Notes under the pieces: generated by a model | Database searches by the model: none | Told to the model about the DNA's origin: nothing | What the model saw: only the letters and a program-made list of their open reading frames with translations | Made by a program: the position numbers and the translations under genes | Shown: in pieces, positions 61,078 to 64,000 of the stretch | Layout of the letters: each line of letters begins with the position of its first letter | Position numbering within the stretch: the stretch's first letter is position 1 | Origin: Apis mellifera | Taxonomy: Eukaryota; Arthropoda; Insecta; Hymenoptera; Apidae | Direction: 5' to 3' | DNA length: 64,000 nt | Assembly (NCBI RefSeq): GCF_003254395.2 | Contig: NC_037649.1 | Location: 4,745,032 to 4,809,031 of the forward strand

Positions 61078-64000
61078 ATTGTTCTTTTGATAATGCGTTT
61101 GATAGATGAGAAGACGTGTGGCTATATTATATTATATGATGGATAATTTTTTTTTTTTTTTTATTAAGTCAATATATATAATGTTCTATACAAGATAAGA
61201 CAAGGTTTTTCTCTTGGTTTTATTTTTAGATTTTAATAGTTTTTAATGACTCTTGTTTTACTTATACTAAAAAAAAAAAAAATAAAATAAAAATAATATT
61301 TTTATTGCTTTTTAAACAAAAGTATAACAAATATGAGAAGCAATAACTTCTCGGTGTTATTATAACTGTATTATAAAGTTGTTTAAAACTTAAAGATCAA
61401 AATTTATATCGTATTTTGTCATAAAATAAGTTTTAAACGTTATTTTTCTTCATAGCCAGTATAGAAGAATATTATTTATATAGGTAGAATTAAGGAAGAT
61501 GAGGGGGAGGGGGGAAAGGTTTAAATTATCGAGGAAATTTTTCTTTTTACAAAGTTGTGAAAGTTGAATTTACATTTACATTTTCAATTTATCTACAAAG
61601 ATGTACAATTTTCGAGAAATTCCGCTAATTTTAAATATCCAAATTTTATTACATCGTAAACTGTATCATCTTATATATGCATCGTGCCTCGTGGATTAAT
61701 AATTTCTCATCTTCACTTGGAATCCCGTATCATTATATTTCCTGTTCTTTTTATTATCCCACTCGTTCCCCATTCAACGCTCCCCCTCCTCTCTCTTTCT
61801 TTCTCTTTTTCTCTTTCTCTCTCTCTCTTTCTCTCTCTTATTCTCGTTTCTCGCGACCGTTACAGAATCAAACGACGAATGAAATTAAATTAAAATCCCT
61901 CGTTAATGAGGCCTGGCCGAGTGTCGTCGTTTCCCGCCAACCCTGTTCCACCGATGCTGAGAGAGAGAAAGAGAGAGGAATATCGGTCTGGTCTCGTTTC
62001 GTATCGCATACGTTCTCCTCGTACGATTAAAATGCACTTTCTATGCTGGCTGGTCGCGCGAGGATGGTCACGAGAAAAAGTTTTCAACCGGAAGCAGCTG
62101 GAACTGCATACCCGGCTCATTGTTCGCCTAATAACAAACTGTCGTTCATTACGTAATACCGTTCTCCTTCACTATCTAATATTCCAAAAAACATAACGTA
62201 CCAATCTCGAGAGAAATCGTAACCGTGTTTAATTATCGAAAAGAGGGTGATTTCGTAATTACCCGCAATGTAGCGTAGTGTATTTTCTTTTCCTTTTTTC
62301 TTTTTTTACTATTGGATTAAATGTTTTCAACAATTATCTATCCTTATTCATCATGAATGTATTATGTATTGATTTTAGGAAGCTTATTTTCTTTTGTGTA
62401 TCAGGAAACAGTTGCACTTAGTTTATGTTAAGGGTAATTAAGATGAGTGGTATGATTAAAAAAAAAAATGTGAGGGTAAACAAAGAATATGAACCGAAAG
62501 AATTGATTGAAAAAGAGATTATATTAAAAATTAGTATCATTGTAAAAATTCTATCGTTATTCTAATTACGAATAAATTGTAGATAATTATTGAATTGAGA
62601 AAGTAAAAAGAGGATTTAAGAGATGATTCTGTTATAAAATAAAATAAATAGTGAAAGTTAGTGTACAATAATGTTCTAATTTATTTTTCGATTATTTGTT
62701 CTTTTTATGAATAATTTAATTTTGCTGTAGATGTGAAAATAAAACAATATGAGAAAATTTAATTTATTTTTTTTTTATGAAGAATCATCCCTCCTTGATT
62801 GTACAACGAATAATAAAATCTTGTATAAACATGCAGTAAGAAATCCTTGTTTGCTGAATATGGCGATAGAATGAGTATCAACTTCATATTCTCTTTTTAT
62901 TTTGCTTTATCTGATGCAAAATTAAATTGCTTATTACTTGAAAAATAAGGTTTAATAGGCATTCTACATACCTTTTGTATTTGTTAATCTTTAGAATTTT
63001 CTCTTAAATTACCTACCTATGATATTTCATCTGAACATTCTTGTAAATTTTAAAAATCTTTTTCAAAATCTATCTTAAACGATATAATTAAAAAAAAAAA
63101 AAAAGAAAGGAAGATTCTTTGCATAAAAATAAATTAAGAATGTAAAGTAAAAGATTGAAAATTGTTTCATTCGTATCAAAGAAATACAAATCAATAAATT
63201 GTTGTATAAAAATATAAATAAAACATTATTTATTAATCTATTTATATTTTATTAATATATATAAATAATTATCACAATTTTTGAAACGTTAAAATTCTTT
63301 CCTTCTATTATGAAGTATCGTTTTATCGTTCTGGTTTGAAATTATGATTAGAAAAACAAAGTTCGTTTCATGTCCTTGTTGGAAGATAGAATTTGCATTA
63401 TTGTCTTTGGTAAAAAAAGAAAAAAAAGGAAAAGAAAAAAAGAAAAAAATTAAAGTCCATCGAGTACATACGCATTAATCATATATTTCAATTTAAAAAT
63501 AGTATAATAATATCGAATGAATGTAATGAAGCATCAGCGATAAGAAGCGAAAAGTAATATTAATTTATCAATATAATAAATACAAAAATAAACTATACAG
63601 AATTATAAAAAAAAAAAAAAAATATTTTAAAAATTCTATTTAACATTCATGCATATTTGATAGCGGTAAAAATACTTTAAATTACTAAGAAAAAACAAAA
63701 AATTCGTAAAATGGTTTTTGTCCTGTGCTATCGAAAAAATTGCATCATTTTTTTTTTATTGGTCCGTGTAACTGATACTGTTTTCTATTATTAGTCGAAA
63801 TATCATATGACTTATGATTCGCATATGACGATATTTTTAGTGGTCACTTGTTTTCAACTTGTTGTCAAGTGAAACAGGATGATGATTCACAATCTTTGTG
63901 AAAAAAAAAAAAAGAAATAATGTTAAATTAAACGAAATATTTTAAAAATTATTGAAATGATAAATATATACCATTTCAATAAACGAAATTACAAATAATA
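61072..64000 (+). other. Start of the intron downstream of the coding exon (runs off the window)
   Basis: Mostly AT-rich with homopolymer A/T runs (61147-61162, 61269-61281, 63091-63104, 63607-63621, 63901-63913). A GC-richer islet at about 61740-62200 contains a long CT tract followed by an acceptor-like site at 61865. Nothing else resembles an exon, so the next exon of the gene is probably beyond 64000. Confidence 0.6.
61866..62030 (+). other. Weak candidate for an alternative terminal exon
   Basis: A long CT-rich tract (about 61781-61858) leads into TTACAG ending at 61865, which would be a strong acceptor. Joined in phase 0 to the donor at 61071, the frame from 61866 reads 54 codons and then stops at 62028-62030. 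The predicted tail has no recognisable domain, and part of it (AEREKER) comes from a GA-rich simple repeat. It may be a chance open frame behind a microsatellite. Confidence 0.15.

Noticed and set aside
1..64000. tRNA and rRNA genes, known microRNA seeds
   Set aside because: No cloverleaf with matching T-arm, no rRNA core sequence and no familiar insect microRNA was recognised on either strand; a covariance-model scan would be needed to exclude them.

Overview
The window looks like nuclear DNA of an insect, most plausibly a bee of the Apis type. Long AT-rich stretches alternate sharply with short GC- and CpG-rich blocks, CpG is not depleted, simple repeats are frequent, recognisable transposons are absent, and the one convincing coding segment is bounded by eukaryotic splice sites. 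No prokaryotic feature (operon, ribosome binding site, CRISPR array) is present. The assignment rests on composition and style, not on a marker gene.

Layout. Positions 1-60533 hold no protein-coding gene I can support. Roughly every 1-2 kb a GC-richer islet of a few hundred bases interrupts the AT-rich background. Many islets carry GA/CT tracts. Scattered through the region are diverged local tandem repeats (2020-2515, 38206-38530, 45604-46290, 46870-48060, 54500-54900), long poly-A/T and TA tracts, near-perfect palindromes (19096-19127, 50631-50644, 56803-56818), a compact cluster of nested inverted repeats (8609-8827), an alternating purine-pyrimidine run (49294-49335) and ideal G-quadruplex motifs (53449-53467, 59395-59415). 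One weak candidate exon lies at 5484-5604.

The clear gene is at the right end, on the + strand. An exon at 60534-61071 has a good acceptor and a consensus donor. From an ATG at 60703 it encodes 123 residues very rich in His, Pro and Gly, ending in phase 0 at the donor. The reading frame is also open back to the acceptor. The rest of the gene lies beyond the window, after at least 2.9 kb of intron. The segment resembles the disordered N-terminal part of a developmental transcription regulator, but no DNA-binding domain is in view and I do not name the gene.

How it fits together. A nearly gene-free span of about 60 kb, studded with CpG-rich islets and GA tracts and ending in a His/Pro/Gly-rich exon, is what one expects of the large intron or regulatory domain of a developmental control gene. 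The islets are then candidate enhancers or alternative promoters. That is inference; the sequence directly shows only the exon, the repeats and the compositional mosaic.
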